From the NCBI GenBank assembly GCA_902762785.1, contig CACWPL010000001.1, positions 124,001-188,000 on the forward strand: 64,000 nt of DNA. Reading direction: 5' to 3'. Below are positions 62,944 to 64,000 of this stretch, one piece after another. The position numbers and the translations under genes are program-made. The stretch comes from an uncultured Ruminococcus sp. GTDB taxonomy: Bacteria; Bacillota; Clostridia; Oscillospirales; Ruminococcaceae. Within the stretch, counting starts at the first letter, position 1, and each line of letters begins with the position of its first letter. Below the pieces are notes generated by a model. That model was not told the DNA's origin. It saw only the letters and a program-made list of their open reading frames with translations, and searched no databases.

Positions 62944-62979
62944 CTAAACCCCTCTTTTGCCGGAAATGGTACTACTTTT

Positions 62980-63008
62980 ATTATGATCCATCTCATGTAA
63001 AATGTCAA
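62980..63008 (-). promoter_or_regulatory. Promoter of RecQ-PRTase/DprA/SEC-C cassette
   Basis: On minus: TTGACA (63008-63003), 17-base spacer, CATAAT (62985-62980), 37 bases before the helicase start. Confidence 0.75.
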
Positions 63009-63188
63009 GTGCCTATCGCAAAAAACAACTGCTCGTCAGACAGTTGGTGTATGAGGGTCTCCTGTGTCATCTCACTATCATATGTACATCCTCTCCGCCG
63101 CATCCCGCGCTTACACCGTGTCACGATACGCGATCCATCCTCCTTTTTTGTAATATTAATAAAACAGAAATATTTTGTTAATACTCCG

Positions 63189-63217
63189 TTGACAAGATCA
63201 AGGTATCATGATAACAT
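63189..63217 (+). promoter_or_regulatory. degV promoter
   Basis: TTGACA (63189-63194), 17-base spacer, TAACAT (63212-63217). Confidence 0.65.
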
Positions 63218-63246
63218 GTGACATACGACAGGAGAGGAGGGTCCCT

Positions 63247-64000
63247 ATGAACATCGCGATCATGACAGACACGAACAGCGGGATCAGCATCGAGGAGGGC
63301 AGGGAGAACGGCATCCATGTGCTCCCCATGCCGATCATCATCGACGGGAGGACCTACCTCGAGGAGGTCGAGCTGACCCATGCGATGCTCTACCAGGCGC
63401 TGAACGAGGGCAAGGACATCAGCACCTCGCAGCCCTCCCCCGCCGCCGTCACCGAGATGTGGGAGCAGCTCCTCGCGGACGGCTATGACCAGATCGTCTA
63501 CATCCCCATGACCAGCGGTCTGAGCGGCGCCTGTGCCACGGCGAGCGCGCTGGCCTTGGAGTACGAGGGGCGCGTGCAGGTGGTCGACGACCGCCGCATC
63601 TCGCTGACCCTTCTGAACGCCGTCTATGACGCCAAGCACCTCGCCGCGCAGGGCATGGACGCCGTCCAGATCAAGGCGCGCCTCGAGGCCGATGCCGACC
63701 AGAACGACATCTACATCACGCTCCATAGCCTCAAGCGCATCATCCGCACGGGACGCATCACCCCCGCAGGCGCGGCCATCGCCGCCGTCCTCGGCATCAA
63801 GCCGATCCTGAAGATCCAGGGCGGCAAGCTCGACGCCTTCGCGAAGGCGCGCGGGATGAAGAACTGCGAGACCCTGATGATCGAGGCCGTCAAGAAGGAC
63901 CTGGCGACCAAGTATGCGAACGTCCCGCAGGAGAAGCTGAAGATCAGCACCGCCGGCACCTTCGAGAAGGAGGCCGACGCGCAGGCGTGGGTCGCGAAGG
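63247..64000 (+). CDS. DegV-family fatty-acid-binding protein, 3' end outside window
   Basis: DegV-family proteins bind a fatty acid; in FakB form they present it to the kinase FakA. About 251 residues are visible: start MNIAIMTDTNSGIS, then STSQPSPAAV, the fatty-acid-binding site ITSGLSGT-equivalent MTSGLSGACATA, and SLKRIIRTGRITPAGAAIAAVLGIKPIL. The ATG at 63247 follows GAGGAGGG. The gene is cut by the window edge. Confidence 0.92.
   Translation, partial: MNIAIMTDTNSGISIEEGRENGIHVLPMPIIIDGRTYLEEVELTHAMLYQALNEGKDISTSQPSPAAVTEMWEQLLADGYDQIVYIPMTSGLSGACATASALALEYEGRVQVVDDRRISLTLLNAVYDAKHLAAQGMDAVQIKARLEADADQNDIYITLHSLKRIIRTGRITPAGAAIAAVLGIKPILKIQGGKLDAFAKARGMKNCETLMIEAVKKDLATKYANVPQEKLKISTAGTFEKEADAQAWVAK

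Larger units (their letters stand above)
62944..63246. other. Intergenic region between RecQ-PRTase gene and degV
   Basis: 303 bases, AT-rich. It contains the divergent promoters of the cassette and of degV; the stretch between (about 63010-63180) shows nothing recognisable. Confidence 0.5.

Noticed and set aside
63009-63221. A 70-residue plus-strand frame before degV
   Set aside because: No ribosome-binding site and it runs over the degV promoter.

Overview
The window looks like chromosomal DNA of a high-G+C, spore-forming anaerobe of the class Clostridia, probably a Ruminococcus-like member of the Oscillospiraceae. The evidence is the Firmicutes-type noc-rsmG-mnmG-mnmE-jag-yidC-yidD-rnpA-rpmH block, four sporulation loci (SPOCS/LysM protein plus spoIVA, spoVS, spoVT), and a secreted CotH-like protein ending in a type I dockerin, the cohesin-binding module of cellulosomes. 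The genus is inference; no rRNA is present.

Layout. (1) 1-10.8 kb, minus strand: the rpmH-to-noc block, with three extra membrane-protein genes between mnmG and mnmE. The gene next to rpmH is serC, not dnaA. (2) 11.0-13.9 kb, plus: serC, a membrane protein and serA. (3) 13.9-20.6 kb, minus: a compact tailed-phage head-and-packaging cluster (small and large terminase, portal, capsid, protease, three small proteins, a tail-hub-like protein) with no integrase, lysis, replication or tape-measure gene. (4) 20.6-21.3 kb: a gene-poor segment with alternating GT/CG tracts and palindromic 30-bp tandem repeats. (5) 21.3-24.7 kb, plus: a small membrane protein, a SPOCS/LysM spore-coat protein and spoIVA. 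(6) 24.7-31.2 kb, minus: a thiamine operon thiS-thiF-thiG-thiH-tenI-thiE-thiD-thiC behind a TPP riboswitch. (7) 31.3-38.9 kb: a NUDIX hydrolase, two divergent ECF sigma/anti-sigma-like pairs, an acyltransferase-like membrane protein, a YmdB-family phosphodiesterase and spoVS. (8) 39.0-47.9 kb, minus: two unknown genes, then a surface-polysaccharide operon (undecaprenyl-phosphate sugar transferase, manC, gmd, rmd, two glycosyltransferases) expected to use GDP-D-rhamnose. (9) 48.1-53.6 kb, minus: metG, an S41-like membrane protease and guaB. (10) 53.7-57.5 kb, plus: tRNA-Thr and tRNA-Tyr, the CotH-dockerin gene and cysK. (11) 57.5-63.0 kb, minus: a repeat element, spoVT, then a three-gene cassette of a RecQ helicase fused to a phosphoribosyltransferase-like domain, a DprA-like protein and a SEC-C protein, with a small orphan ORF at its end. 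(12) 63.2 kb to the edge, plus: a DegV-family gene.

The strongest candidates for something not routinely described are the RecQ-PRTase/DprA/SEC-C cassette, which has the form of a defence or DNA-uptake-control module, and the ameliorated phage head cluster embedded between serA and spoIVA, which could be a domesticated packaging element. Vegetative promoters are easy to read here (TTGACA-17-TATAAT type), and two plausible sporulation promoters (sigma-E-like before the SPOCS gene, sigma-G-like before spoVT) fit the gene content.
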